A stretch of 64,000 bases of DNA from Neoscytalidium dimidiatum (taxonomy: Eukaryota > Ascomycota > Dothideomycetes > Botryosphaeriales > Botryosphaeriaceae), in NCBI GenBank assembly GCA_037367355.1, contig CM074696.1:1-64000 (forward strand). Direction: 5' to 3'. The translations under genes were made by a program, and so were the position numbers. Positions 38,157-49,204 of this stretch are shown here, in pieces. Positions within the stretch are counted from its first letter, which is position 1, and every line of letters begins with the position of its first letter. A model generated the notes under the pieces. The model ran no database searches, was not told the DNA's origin, and saw only the letters and a list, made by a program, of their open reading frames with translations.

Positions 38157-38609
38157 TCATATATTGAGGAAGGCGATGCCAAGGGCTAAGCTTCCTGAGG
38201 TTGGTGCAGAGAGATCTTGTTGGCAGATGGGAGAATCTCTACTCAGCCCAATTATATCAACATTGCCACCTTGGGAGTTGCGCGCCTCAGACGGAAATTC
38301 GACGAAGATTATTCGACGGCGTACGGCGGCTGTAGTTGCTGAGACCGTCGCAGTCCATCCTCCTCCGGCCGCGGCTTGATTGACTTGAACCGTAACGCCA
38401 ATATCTGGATGTTGAAAATAGTGTTGACCGGGCGAAATGACGATGTTCAGTTGGTAAGATGGCTGTACCGAAGGCTCGCCCCTGCTGAAGCACGAACCCT
38501 GACGAGGTAGGAGACTTCCTCCTTCATAGTCAGAAGGAACAGCTTCTACCAACGAGAGTGGCGTAAGGAGAAAGAGGAAGAACGTGGCGAGAAGGCGGGA
38601 GGAGATCAT
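38157..38609 (-). CDS. Small putative secreted protein
   Basis: 150 residues. The first 23 are a clean signal peptide (MISSRLLATFFLFLLTPLSLVEAV, cleavage after an Ala/Val-rich end), followed by a possible dibasic-like processing point (LLPRQ). The mature part is beta-rich (SYQLNIVISPGQHYFQHPDI; GVTVQVNQAAAGGGWTATVS) with two cysteines. No family recognised. Its size, secretion signal and place in gene-poor DNA fit the loose picture of an effector candidate, but that is inference only. Single exon; no partner gene adjacent. Confidence 0.5.
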   Translation of the reverse strand: MISSRLLATFFLFLLTPLSLVEAVPSDYEGGSLLPRQGSCFSRGEPSVQPSYQLNIVISPGQHYFQHPDIGVTVQVNQAAAGGGWTATVSATTAAVRRRIIFVEFPSEARNSQGGNVDIIGLSRDSPICQQDLSAPTSGSLALGIAFLNI

Positions 38610-38749
38610 TGTGTTTCGTTTGAGCTAAGTCTTTGGAATGTATTTTAATGGGACATACGAGTCTGCATTCAGTAGTACTTAAATACCACTTGATCTGAGA
38701 AAAAAGGACTGTAGTTAATAAATTATGCACCGGCTGTCAATTCCTAAGT

Positions 38750-40500
38750 GATTATATACTTTTTCTCTAAGGAAAATTCACGACTTATGAAACTCCGATC
38801 CTAAAATAATCACGGGCATCTCGTAACGTGCCTTCTACTTTAATAGTCTTCTAGTTTAATAGTCTTCCACTTATTTATAGCCCTTGAGCTCTATTGATCG
38901 CATATTCCCTTGCCATCGGAGCCTCACGACCTAACGTCTATCCAGTACAACGTTATACTTCGAGCTAAATTTAGCATCGACCTCGGAGATACCCTTGTTT
39001 AGTGATACCGGCTATGCCACCCGCGGTTTTATTCGTGGGAAACTAGGATAGACTTTCTCCGGTACGGACCTCCAGGTATATAGGGTTTTTGGGGCATTAT
39101 CAGCCAGCCGGCTGATGATTACTATACCTTTTGCCGATCGACTGGTCTTATGCATGATTGGATCGGCTGCTCCGGGAAGTTTCACAGAGGAAGCTCCTTA
39201 TCTACTATAAACTGCCTCTCCTCTTAACCACCTCCAAATATCCGGTTAACGCGCGTTCTCCTTGTCTGCAAGCTAATAAATCGTGTTAAATATCCCGAGA
39301 AAGAGGAAACTTTGGGATAGAAGTGAGAATTAAGTGCTTAATTTAATGATTAATAAAATCGGCAGTGGAGGTGGCTTATAAGTTCCCAACCGATGATTCG
39401 TACAGAGTATGGTACACCGACGCTGCCAGGAAGACCTGGGCTAAGCAGGAGGTATGAAGATGGTATAGCGAAAACAATCCGAGCTTCGCGGCTAATGCAG
39501 TTCTACCGAACGCGGCATTCGGAAGGGTTTTTGGTCCGAAAAACCAGGGATACCACATGAGCGGTGGCTGGATCGTGGGCCTTTTTGAGGGAAAATCTGA
39601 GGGTGTGAAGTCTTACCCTCCTCGTGAGCTTTTCCCGCTGCTAGCTCGACGAGAATTAACACTGAAAAACCCTCAGTTGTTTGGTGACGCAGTCATTCTT
39701 CCCCATGTTAAGTATGAGTGTATTTTTGCTTTGGGTGAACCATCTACGTTCAGAAAGATCCCCAGTCTTTCTTTTCATTGACCAACTTGAGGTCAAAGTT
39801 ATAGAGAACTATCAATAAGATAGAGCGCATCTCGGCGTAAGAAAGACTTAAGAAACCTATATCAGCATAAATTAAAGTATCGAGGCATAATTTACTTACT
39901 TCTTCCTGAGATAGTTCCTCTTCCCGTTAGAGAATAGCATTAGGACACTTAACAATTTCAAACTGCATCTTCGCCGAGGTCACGCGCAGTGAGATACTTT
40001 TGCGTAACCACCTACCTTCACGGTAGAAACCCACATAAAGATTAAGGAAGTCCTGGCTATAATGCGTGCGAATCTGTCCTTGAGCCATCTTCTTAGTGGT
40101 AGCGCGGAACATATATTCCTCACCGCAGCTGGAAATATCGCAGTGAACGACACGATCCTCCGGGGATGTCAGATAAGGATGATAGCATGACGCTTTTCGG
40201 CGCACGGATACCAGTTACTTCGCGGCGCGACAGTTCGCTAGTGCGACCAATCTCTCTGTTAATCGCAAGAATGAGAATAACGTATAAGACGGCGAAGTAG
40301 ACGTGAAGGGAGATATAAAGCCTGGTAGCAGCCCTCTCCAGACAACGCTGTCCTATTGAGTGTGTAGCAACTACTACAACCATTCGTGCGGCTATCGTAT
40401 TGTTGAAGCGGAAACTCAAACAAAGCTTCGCGCCGGCATCGAGCAGGGTTAATTATAGTGCGCTGACCGTTATCAAGCCTTTCTAAGCACTCTCTGAAAG
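38750..40500. other. AT-rich, stop-riddled stretch, possibly old retroelement debris
   Basis: AT-rich relative to its neighbours with frequent stops in all frames, consistent with mutated repeats in fungi. One piece near 38990-39050 reads DTGYATRGFIRGKLG before a stop, faintly like the active-site strand of a retroelement aspartic protease (DTGA), but no reverse transcriptase or integrase can be traced. Low confidence. Confidence 0.3.
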
Positions 40501-41064
40501 CTTACATTGAAAAAAAAAAAAAATAGATAAGCTCACCGAACAATGACTCGAAATCCAAAAGGGGAAGCGTTGGGGCGACTGATCCCTGGGGGAGCGACGT
40601 GGGGCGTCGGAGGAATAAAAATCGTTGAGCGTCAGACGAGCTGAGGCACACCAGTCATTTCTAACAACATAGCAGTCAATGAACTTGGAACTATTGATCG
40701 CGTAGCTCGGTAAAAAGATTCGGCGTGCAGACTGTAACGGACGGCCTCTACCTCTAAGGATCCAACACCTTAGAAGGAGAAAACTAGTCACGGGGTTTTC
40801 CTTAAGTGGGTACAAGAAGAGAGAGAGAACAAGTAATGACTAAGCATTACGTGCGAAGGCCTGTTACTAATAGAGTCCAAATTCTATTACTAAAGTGAAT
40901 TCAGAAAGTTGACTACGAGGGTCAAAGCTATCTAGAGAGTGTGGTTTATATACAAGTAGGAAAGCGTATTTAATCTGGTGTTACTGGACGTCGCCGTGGC
41001 TACACTGGGCGACCGTTGCTCTATATAGCCCAGGCTCTCGAGGGCGACATGTAGGTCTGGGGAA

Positions 41065-41090
41065 GGATCACGTGAGAGATCACGTGATCC
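41065..41090. promoter_or_regulatory. Paired CACGTG inverted repeat
   Basis: Perfect 11-bp arms (GGATCACGTGA and its complement) separated by GAGA, holding two CACGTG E-boxes. In fungi CACGTG is bound by bHLH factors of the Cbf1/Pho4/SREBP type. It lies about 100 bp before the biotin-ligase remnant; whether it controls anything now is unknown. Confidence 0.65.
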
Positions 41091-41159
41091 GGTCTTTCTA
41101 GGTGGGATCTCTTCCGCGGCTTCCCTTCCTTCTACACTTCTCATGAAGGCTGTGCCGTA

Positions 41160-41800
41160 ACACAGACGTATAAATTAGGCTACGCAAAGCTCCCCATCAG
41201 GCTCAAATGGCCCAACGACGTCTACGCACTCGATCCTTCCTCGCCTGCATTCGCATCCGGAAGCAGTCTTTTGCTGTCCAAATACGTCCAGATTAGCGGC
41301 GTGTTCGCAAACACTTCGTACCAAGATTCAGAGTGCACGGTTGTTGTGGGCGTGGGCATGAACCTAGCCAATGCGGCATCGACAACCAATGTAGACACGC
41401 TGGCGAGAGCGCACGGCCTGCCGCCGGTCAGGGTGGAGAAGCTACTAATGTTTATTATGGCGCGATGCCAAGTGCTGTAAACGAAGTGTTGCGTGTGGAA
41501 TAGAGATTTGGAGGAAATGTACTATCTGCTGAGGTTACATAAGTGAACATGTGCTATTGGTCCCAGTATTGTTGCCTTGTAGCCATTCCGCTGACTATTC
41601 TGCTCCTGCAGAGACCAATCGTTGTGCTCGAGAATGGAGGCTACATCCGAGCGCAGATCAAAGGTATTACACGCGATTGCGGACCACTATTGGCGGCAGA
41701 ACTTGGAAGGGAGGATCGGAAGAAGGGGAAAGTGTGGGCACTGCAAAGCGATAGTAATAGTTTCGACTTTTCCAAAGGCTTGCTAAAGACGAAGCTTTAG
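41160..41800 (+). pseudogene. Biotin--protein ligase remnant
   Basis: Two blocks match the catalytic domain of eukaryotic biotin--[carboxylase] ligase. Block 1 (about 41160-41480): LPIRLKWPNDVYALDPSSPA, then VVVGVGMNLANAASTTNVDT, the strand-turn that lines the biotinyl-AMP site. Block 2 (about 41580-41800): GGYIRAQIKGITRDCGPLLA and KVWALQSDSNSFDFSKGLLK, the C-terminal domain. Block 1 ends at a stop (41478-41480) and block 2 begins in another frame, with no splice sites that join them. The N-terminal GRGRxxxxW region and the rest of the usual 600-700-residue protein are missing. The normal enzyme attaches biotin to carboxylases; this copy cannot be complete. A working copy must be elsewhere. 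Confidence 0.8.
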
Positions 41801-42399
41801 GCAACTTTTACTGGTGCGGGAGAAGAAAAAAGGTAGCGTTGACTTTTCGTAAGAAGCATTGGCTCCCACTGGATTGATTCCGGGGCTTGCAGCAAATGAT
41901 CGCACTTTGTGTATAACGATTCCTCGCCCTGGGTCTAAGTAATTATCCTCCTTTTTCGGCCTCGTCCGCTAAGTGCCAGGAGTGGAGACGCAATAAGCCG
42001 GATGATCGGCTGCCAAGCGAGTCATTCAGTTACGACCTTCTTCAATTCGTAATTGTGGCTCCGCTTTCGTGCCTAAGATCCCCTATCTAGTGCTTCGGGA
42101 TGCCTTGGCGAGTCATCCTAAATACCCACACCGCATCACAGTGACACCGCATACCGTTACTAGCACCCTTGTTCGGGTCCAAAGGCCGCTTGTAGACGGG
42201 TCTCGACGGCAGCAGGTGGTTCGGACCGGCTGGCTCTCTTTCAGTCTTCTATATCCCATTCGGATACACGACGCCCCAGCATTCCGCCCCCTGCGTTATA
42301 AAGACAACTCGGCTTGGTCGTACGATTGACATCTCCAATGCCATCGCTTTCGCTCCTTGCGAACATCTTTCATTCTTCGAAAGTGACTGCTGTCCAAGC

Positions 42400-44575
42400 A
42401 TGCCTAGTGTCGAGCCTTCTGTTAAAATGGCACGTGCCGATGATTCTCCCAAATCCGACGTTGACGTGTATGCTATGCCTTTCCGACTACCCATTTCCAA
42501 CACCATTCTAACAGGACCACAGCCTCATCATCGGCGCCGGTCCGTGCGGCTTGACTGCTGCGTACTGGATGGCGCAGTATGGTATAAATGCGCGCATCAT
42601 TGACAAGCGCGGCACCAAAGTCTTCAACGGCCAGGCCGATGGCCTGCGTGCGCACACCATGGAGCTTTTCGACAGTATGGGCATCGAGCAGAAAGTTTCC
42701 CAGGAGGCCAAAGCGTGCCATGCTTTCCGCAGCTGGGTACGCCGATTTATCTCCTGTTGTCAACTCAGAAACTAACCATGTGCACCCTCAATTCAGGGCC
42801 CTGACGGGAGTGGAGGAATCGTCCGCACTGGCATCATGCCGTTCACGGAAGAGGCGTACGCTAAATCCCGCTTCTTCGTAAGCTGCCTGAACCAGGGCCG
42901 CATCGAGCGACATCTGCTGGACGCCATTAAAGATGCCAAACCCGATCTACAGGTGGAGCGCGGGGTCATTGCAGAGAGCATGACCTACGACGAGGCGCTA
43001 GAGGGTTGCCACGACGCCTACCCGATCACAGTGACGCTGCGCACGCTGAGCGAGGAGGAAGCCAACCCTTCCCCAGTGCACGGAGCCAGCTCCAGCGCTC
43101 GCGATGGCCTCTTCCGTAGCAACCTGGCCCCGGACGACTGGGAGGACCTGATCAACAAGAGCAAGGCCAAAGCCGGGCACGTGGAGACGGTGCGATGCAG
43201 GTACGTGATCGGGGCTGACGGGGCGCACAGCTGGACGCGCAAGCAGCTGGGATACCGGCTGGAGGGCAACAGCAGCGAGCAGGTCTGGGGTGTCATGGAC
43301 GTAGTCCCCATCTCCAACTTCCCGGACATGCGCCATTCGGCCACCATCCGCAACGGCGCGTCCGGTACCATCCTGCTTGTCCAGCGCGAGCGCGGCCTCA
43401 TGCGCCTCTACATCCCCCTCGCCGACACCGAGAGCGCCGCCGCGAAGGAGACCCGCACCAGCATCACGCTTGACATGCTCCGCGCGAAGGTGCAGAAGAT
43501 CTTCCACCCGTACACTTTCGACTTCAAGATTTGCGACTGTAAGGAACCAACCCACGTTTCCTGGCTACTCGCTTGATCAGACTGACTGACCACTTCCCCT
43601 CCTTCACCAGGGTGGTCCGCCTACCAAGTCGGCCAGCGCGCTGCCAACGCCCTCTCCGCGCCGCACCAGCGCATTCACATCGCCGGCGATGCCGCACACA
43701 CGCACTCGCCCAAAGTGGGCGCGGGCATGAACATCAGCATCCAGGACGGGTACAACATCGGGTGGAAGGTGGCGTCAGTGGCAGCGGGCCTCTCCCCGGC
43801 CTCGATCCTGCCCACATACGAGGCGGAGCGGCAGCCGGTGGCACAGAAGCTCGCTGCCTTCGATCGCGAATGGAGCGCACTGTTCAAACCTGGTACCTAT
43901 AGTACGCCTGAGGACTTCAAGTGCAAGACGGATGAGTGGGAAGATTTTTCGCAGGGCTTCGTGCTTGGCTACCCGGCGAGCGTCGCGGTCGCGAAGGGCG
44001 GAAAGGCAGAAATCGCGCAGAAGTTGGTGGCTGGCGAGCGCTTTTGGCCGGCGAAGCTGGTCAACCACGCGGATGGGGGCGCCGCGTGGAGCACAGGCGT
44101 CATGAAGAGTGACGGCCGGTGGAGGGTCGTTATTCTACCGGGCGATGTCGGCAAGGAGGAGCAAATGGCGAGGGTGCGGCGGCTGTGCGACGCGCTCGAG
44201 GCGACGAAGGGCGGCGTGCTCGCTAAGTTCACGCCCAAGGATAAGAAGAAAGATGCTGTGGTCGATGTCATGACGGTACACTCCGCGGACAGGGCAAAAG
44301 TGAGCATCTTCGATTTCCCGGAACTGCTGCGGCCGCTGGACGAAGAGAGAGGCGTGGACTATGACAAAATCTGGATAGACGAGTACTCGCCCATCGGCAA
44401 GGATCTACCTGGCAACGCATACGAGACGTGGGGCTTAGACATGCTAAGAGGCGCCCTGCTTGTCATGAGGCCGGATCAGTATATTGGCTGGATCGGTGAT
44501 CTCGAGGACGTTAAAGAGCTAGACAGGTACCTCGCGGGCGTACTAAATACACAAGCTGCAACGGCTATCGAGTAA
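42400..44575 (+). CDS. FAD-dependent phenol-hydroxylase-type monooxygenase
   Basis: Four exons (42400-42467, 42523-42736, 42797-43538, 43611-44575) sum to 1989 bp, 662 residues. Motifs of the class A flavoprotein monooxygenases: VLIIGAGPCGL (FAD Rossmann loop), CRYVIGADGAHSWTRKQLG (DG motif) and GDAAHTHSPKVGAGMNISIQD (second FAD motif). The C-terminal 200 residues form the thioredoxin-like dimerisation domain of phenol hydroxylases (VMRPDQYIGWIGDLEDVKEL). Such enzymes hydroxylate phenols or hydroxybenzoates with NAD(P)H and oxygen in the cytosol. The exact substrate cannot be read from sequence; phenol 2-monooxygenase or 3-hydroxybenzoate 4-monooxygenase are the nearest types. It is intact, unlike several neighbours. 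An in-frame ATG at 42427 is an alternative start. Confidence 0.88.
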
Positions 44576-45108
44576 ACGGTAACCGTAGAGGAGTACCTTA
44601 AGCACCCGCGCACTTGGTAGCGCAAATCGGAATCTAGCGCTTCCTAAAATGGTCTCGAAAGCGAAGATTGTTTAGTTTTTATAGTTTAACCTACTTTTTA
44701 CCTTAAACCGTATCCTCTACATAGGATCATATTGCGCTATAAAATCGCTTTGAATAAGAATATATAAGGACAAGATACAAATAGGGAGCTTGAAAATGGC
44801 ACAAAGGGTCATCACTTAGTTAATAGATGAATCCTTAGGGGATTCGTACAGCTCGATACGTGGGGGATGAGAAAGTGGACGAGCTGTAAGGAACCGTTGT
44901 CTCGGGTGCTTCCCGAGTGTGGGAGGCAAGAATAAATGGTAAGGAATGCTCGGCAGTAACCTCGACACAATACGCGCCCGGGCCGTTAGGACTCACGCTA
45001 GTGATGAGCAGTGCCTTTACTAGGATCTTGGAGAGAAAATCTTCGCTACTTCAACAGCCTCAGCGTGAATGCTGTAGGACAAATGAAATTCGCCCACTCA
45101 ATTCTTGT

Positions 45109-46087
45109 TTAGTGACTAGGCCAACGTCCGTCTTCTTTCAATGTCAAGATCCACTCGCTAACCGTTTTCGCCTCCTCTGCTATGATGGGCCAGATAAGCT
45201 TTGTTGCGGCATCTTTACCCTCGATCGAGAACCCGGCAGTTGCGTCGGTCCTGCATTGAGAAGTACTCAGTAAGCACAGCAACGAAAAGGCTCAGTAATC
45301 AGTATACTCACAGCAACGTCACAAAATATCCACTAATGCAAGATTTACACACCGTCAGCAGCTGATTTTCCTCTACTAGGCCACTAAAGTGTGCGAATAC
45401 GCACAGTTCTCTCGCATATCTTGCTGTGGACTCAACACACGTGTTCGCCACCATTCCCGCGATTACCAGATGCGTGATCTTGCGTTGGCGGAGCTGATAA
45501 TCTAAGTCGGTATTGGCAAATCCACTAGCCACCGAGTTCTAACATTAGCAAAGATCTTGCGTTGGCGGAGCTGATAATCTAAGTCGGTATTGGCAAATCC
45601 ACTAGCCACCGAGTTCTAACATTAGCAAACAACTCGTACGATGAGCGATGGATAAATGACCGTCAACTCCATCCTCATCCTTTCCGACCTCACCGAGCTA
45701 GCTTTACCTGCTGTTCAAATGCTTGCTGACAACCACATCTGCGTTGCCAAGCACGTCCGGCTCAAGGCCCTCGTAGATTTGGGCGCCCCAACTACCGTCC
45801 TCGAAAGCCCTCATCTCGTTGACTGCCGTAGTCGAAGCATTCATGTGTTCCCATCCTTGGAAGTTTCCCGGCTTCCACGTCTGGTGCAGGGCGTAATAGA
45901 TGGGAATATGTGCCGTGCGCGCCGCGGTCACCAGCTCTGTCAAGTGAAGCGTGGTGTCCGTGTCAACAAGCGACTCGCTGACACGGCCGTAGAGTTTACC
46001 ATTCGGGTGAAGAAAGTCATTGTAGGGGTCCATGAGGAGGACTGCCAACTTAAAACCAGCATGGTCGGGCTGAGCGTGGTGTGTCAT
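45109..46087 (-). CDS. Isochorismatase-family hydrolase
   Basis: Four exons on the minus strand: 46087-45708, 45524-45405, 45332-45312 and 45250-45109; 663 bp, 220 residues. The cysteine-hydrolase triad is visible: Asp in VLLMDPYNDF, Lys in VVVSKHLNS and Cys in GMVANTCVESTARYA, with the family block SSGFANTDLDYQLRQRKITH. The C-terminal exons give GYFVTLLTDATAGFS. Family members hydrolyse isochorismate, nicotinamide-like amides or related small molecules; substrate unknown. Exon 3 is a 21-bp micro-exon. A perfect 77-bp tandem duplication spans the end of intron 1 and the start of exon 2, so two identical acceptors exist; only the one nearer exon 2's end (acceptor at 45525-45526) leaves the frame open. 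Confidence 0.8.
45476..45629. repeat. Perfect 77-bp tandem duplication
   Basis: Copies 45476-45552 and 45553-45629 are identical base for base. Each holds the 3' end of an intron, a CTAG acceptor and 49 bases of coding sequence of the isochorismatase-family gene. The identity suggests a very recent event or an assembly artefact. Confidence 0.95.
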
Positions 46088-46500
46088 TGTGGCTCAATCG
46101 CTGGAGTTTATCACTGTATTGTCTTCCTGGAACGACTCATATAAAAGGAGAGCTGTATGCTATCACTACGAATGCTTGCTTGTTTGTCATGTAGCGCATC
46201 TCATAAACTCAGCATATTACCGAGTCAATTTATCAGCAAGATTACTGATCCCTTGCTGGTGGCCATCATTTATGCTACGTTTTGCTGCAACGAGACTAAC
46301 CAATGTTTCCCGAGAAATGCCGGGTCGCGGAATGCATACCTTCTGTTCGTCAACGGCCCAGGGGCATAACCAGAATCATCCACAGACGCAAAATCGCTGG
46401 TAGGCTTGAGCGGCCCTTGCTCTGTGCAATACGCCCGGAACCTGCCTCCATTGTGGGCTCATTCTTCGGACACTGTAGCTTGCACTGACGTCGCAGCGCC

Positions 46501-47135
46501 CTACTTTGGGTTTTTCATAGACTTTAGATGATATTCGCCTAACTCGAAAGCATCCATTTCGACGAGGACCTGGAGGCCAGTCTCGACGATTCCCGGATGC
46601 ACCGATGTTGCATCCAGGTTCCTCGGGTCGTAACGGCGCTCGATCTCATTGGCGAGATATATGTTAGCTGTTCTGACCTACCCATTCGCTTCCCAAGGAT
46701 GATAGCCTTCGTGAAGTTGAGATCGCCGAATCGAGTTTCGCCAACATGATGACCGATGGAGCTGATGCTGACCACACGGGAGAGAAAGTGCGGGGTTGCT
46801 GACGCGAGCAGAGCATCCTTGAGGGGTTGGAACAGGAGGAAGTGGCCCACATGGTTGGTACTGAACTGCGTCTCGAAGCCGTTCTTGGTGAGGCCGTACG
46901 GAGTGGCCATGACCTGGGCATACGGTAAGCCGCAACTTTGGATATACCGAGCTCAATCATCGTATTATTCGCCCCGGCGTTGTTGATGAGGATGTTGAGC
47001 TTGCCTGCACTCTTGACCAAAATGTCTCTCGCCCCTTCCCTGACTGACTGGAGAGAGGCGTTTCCATCAGAAGGAGGAGAACAGGTTGCTATTCGCTTTC
47101 CGTAAATCTGAGTGGCCTCTATAAGCTAGCATTAT
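46501..47135 (-). pseudogene. Short-chain dehydrogenase/reductase remnant
   Basis: Family blocks occur in order but in changing frames: KLNILINNAG (about 46970-47000), YGLTKNGFETQFSTNHVGHF (about 46850-46890), RVVSISSIGHH (about 46740-46770), then NIYLANEIERRYDPRNLDAT and VHPGIVETGLQ (about 46560-46655), ending at TAG 46501-46503. The catalytic YxxxK block should lie just before NIYLANE; the DNA there reads TAGGTCAGAACAGCTAAC, i.e. a stop where Tyr is expected and no Lys. The N-terminal TGxxxGIG cofactor loop was not found. The intact relatives are NAD(P)-dependent retinol-dehydrogenase/WWOX-like oxidoreductases. This copy is almost certainly dead. Confidence 0.75.
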
Positions 47136-47437
47136 TGGCGGTTTATATTACGCCGACGCTCCTTTCCACGGGGAATCAAGCGTGTCGCCGGGTAGCTTGG
47201 CCTTTCGGGGGGTCGTTGCAGTAGGCAGGCGAGGATTTACCACAATTTATGACGCCTTCTTCTGGATCTTGTTTATTATTTAGATAGATATATTTCCCAT
47301 TTAGCCTTATGTAATCTTGAATGCGCTGATACGATCCTAAAGGGACTACACAGTGACATTGGACGGATTTTCTCTCCGGCAAGAGACACGTCGCTTTTCC
47401 AGTGGACAATTTTCACATCGATGGCTTACATAGCAGT

Positions 47438-49204
47438 TTATCCCTTGATCCAAGTACCCATCCAACGCTGGTTGAGCTCGTTCGCTTCGGCTACCAGACC
47501 AAGCTCAAGCAGCAGCTGGACAGAACCTCTCACCGATGAGTGGAGAGAGGAGCTGATCCAGGCGTGGGTTGGCGCGGTGTGCTCCCCAATAAAGATGGTG
47601 TTATGCTCCGTGCGGTGGTATGCTGGTATATACAGGCGATGCTGCTCTATGTCCGGGCGGCACCAGGAAGTAGCGGTGTGCTCATCCTCTAACCAGCAAA
47701 GCCGCTCGTAGTCTCCAGTGTAGAGGTCGCGGGCTTGCGCACCGTGCAAGGCGACGACGGCATCAAGCACAGTCTGGACATGCTCTTCGTCGGAGAAGCT
47801 GGTGAAACGGTCAGACCAATCGCCACCACGGTAGTGCATGATGAGACCCGGACGCGACTGGTTGAGGCCGTATACGGGGTAGTAAAGCGCGCCAACGGCA
47901 GCACTTGGTGGAGTCGAATAACCTCCGAAAATGGGACGATCGCCCTTCTCCCAGAAACGCTCTGAAAAGAGGAGGGCGACCTTGCAGGCTGACTTGAAGC
48001 GGAGCCCTGCTTCGCTGGTAGCGCGACCAAGCACAGAAGAGAACTTGGGAAGATCCATAAAGCGCGTCATGGTAAAAGGCACAGCCATGATGGTGTAATC
48101 GTAATCTTTGTGTTCGAAGGTCCGGTTGCTTACACTGGGATACCAGAAAAGGCGCGTTCGGGTGCCACGGTTGTTGTCATCTGTGATGGTCTCGAGCTTA
48201 CGAATCTTGCGGTTTAACGTGAGCCGATCGCGAACGTGCGGCAAAAAGGCGTCCGAAAGTCGATTGAAGCCGCCGTCGATGCACTTCCATTCGGTCTCCG
48301 CGATCGCACTCCGACTACCATCCAATGCGAGGTTGGAGTTGTGGTGCAGCTCGTCCCAAAAGACGTCGTAGTCAGTTGCAGTCCAGATGGCGTCCGTGGT
48401 GTTCTCGCTGGCCTTGAAGACGTGTCGCATCATGGCCTGTTCGCTCTAATCATCCAGGCCCGCAGCCATAGCTCTTTTGTGAGCGCGCCAGACATCGCGT
48501 TGGATGGACTTGAGAACATCCTTGTCCTTGAGGATGCGATCCATTTGGGCCTTCGTGCTGTGGTACTCTGCCGTTGTCAGCGGTGCCTGTCTGCCGAGAC
48601 TTGGATCCGCCTCGACCTCGGCTCGGGTGGGGATGCTGCCATCAAGGTGTCTGCCGGTCCCAAGGGCCAAAAGCTCATTAGGATGGTGCTGGATCCAGGG
48701 TATGAAGTTGATCTTCCATTCGGAACTGTTTCCACTCATATCGTTCAAGATACTGGCCAGGTGCCATACCATCTGGTGGTCGGTGTAATCCAGTGTCTCG
48801 CCGTCCTTGTACGTGACGCGATACGGCAGCCGCATGGGGCCCATTTCGGCCCACTCCTGTGTGCCACCAACGTACTTTGTTCTGAACCGCCCTCCGACTC
48901 GGTTGCTAGCCTCGACAATCTCCCAGTTGTGCATACCGATGCTGTCGAGCATGAGGGCGGTTGCTAGGCCGGAGATGCCGCCACCCACAATAGCAATAGA
49001 CGTATTCTTGCTCGCGGTCCCATCAGCCTGACCTGTGTTGTTCGGAATCGCGGCCACGTCATCGAACCAGGCCCCAAGAGAGTCGAAGTGCTCGAGCAGG
49101 GGCCGGCCGGCTGCAGCATGCACAGGCTTGGCAACGGCAGCTGTGATAGAGGCTAGCATTAACGTGAAAGATGCCATCTTGAGGCTACCGGGAACGACGC
49201 CCAT
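47438..49204 (-). pseudogene. L-amino-acid oxidase split by one TAG
   Basis: Two frames, 49204-48446 and 48445-47438, are in register and separated only by TAG at 48448-48446. Together they make a full flavin amine oxidase of about 588 residues: signal peptide (MASFTLMLASITAAVAKPVHA), FAD loop IAIVGGGISGLATALMLDSI with EASNRVGGRFRT, and the C-terminal FAD contact FIGEHTAPTHAWISSSLHSS. The family is secreted fungal L-amino-acid oxidase, which releases ammonia and hydrogen peroxide. The residue lost is probably Trp (TGG to TAG), by the LDDWSEQA-like context. The rest of the reading frame is clean over more than 580 codons, so the loss is recent, polymorphic or an assembly error. Confidence 0.85.

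Noticed and set aside
38750..40500. Confident retrotransposon call
   Set aside because: Only one short protease-like stretch was seen; there is no reverse transcriptase, integrase or long terminal repeat.
42998..43555. 185-codon minus-strand frame
   Set aside because: It is antisense to the FAD monooxygenase exon, with no family features.
48446..48448. Programmed stop-codon readthrough in the L-amino-acid oxidase
   Set aside because: UAG followed by AGC is not a known readthrough context, and a lost Trp codon explains it more simply.
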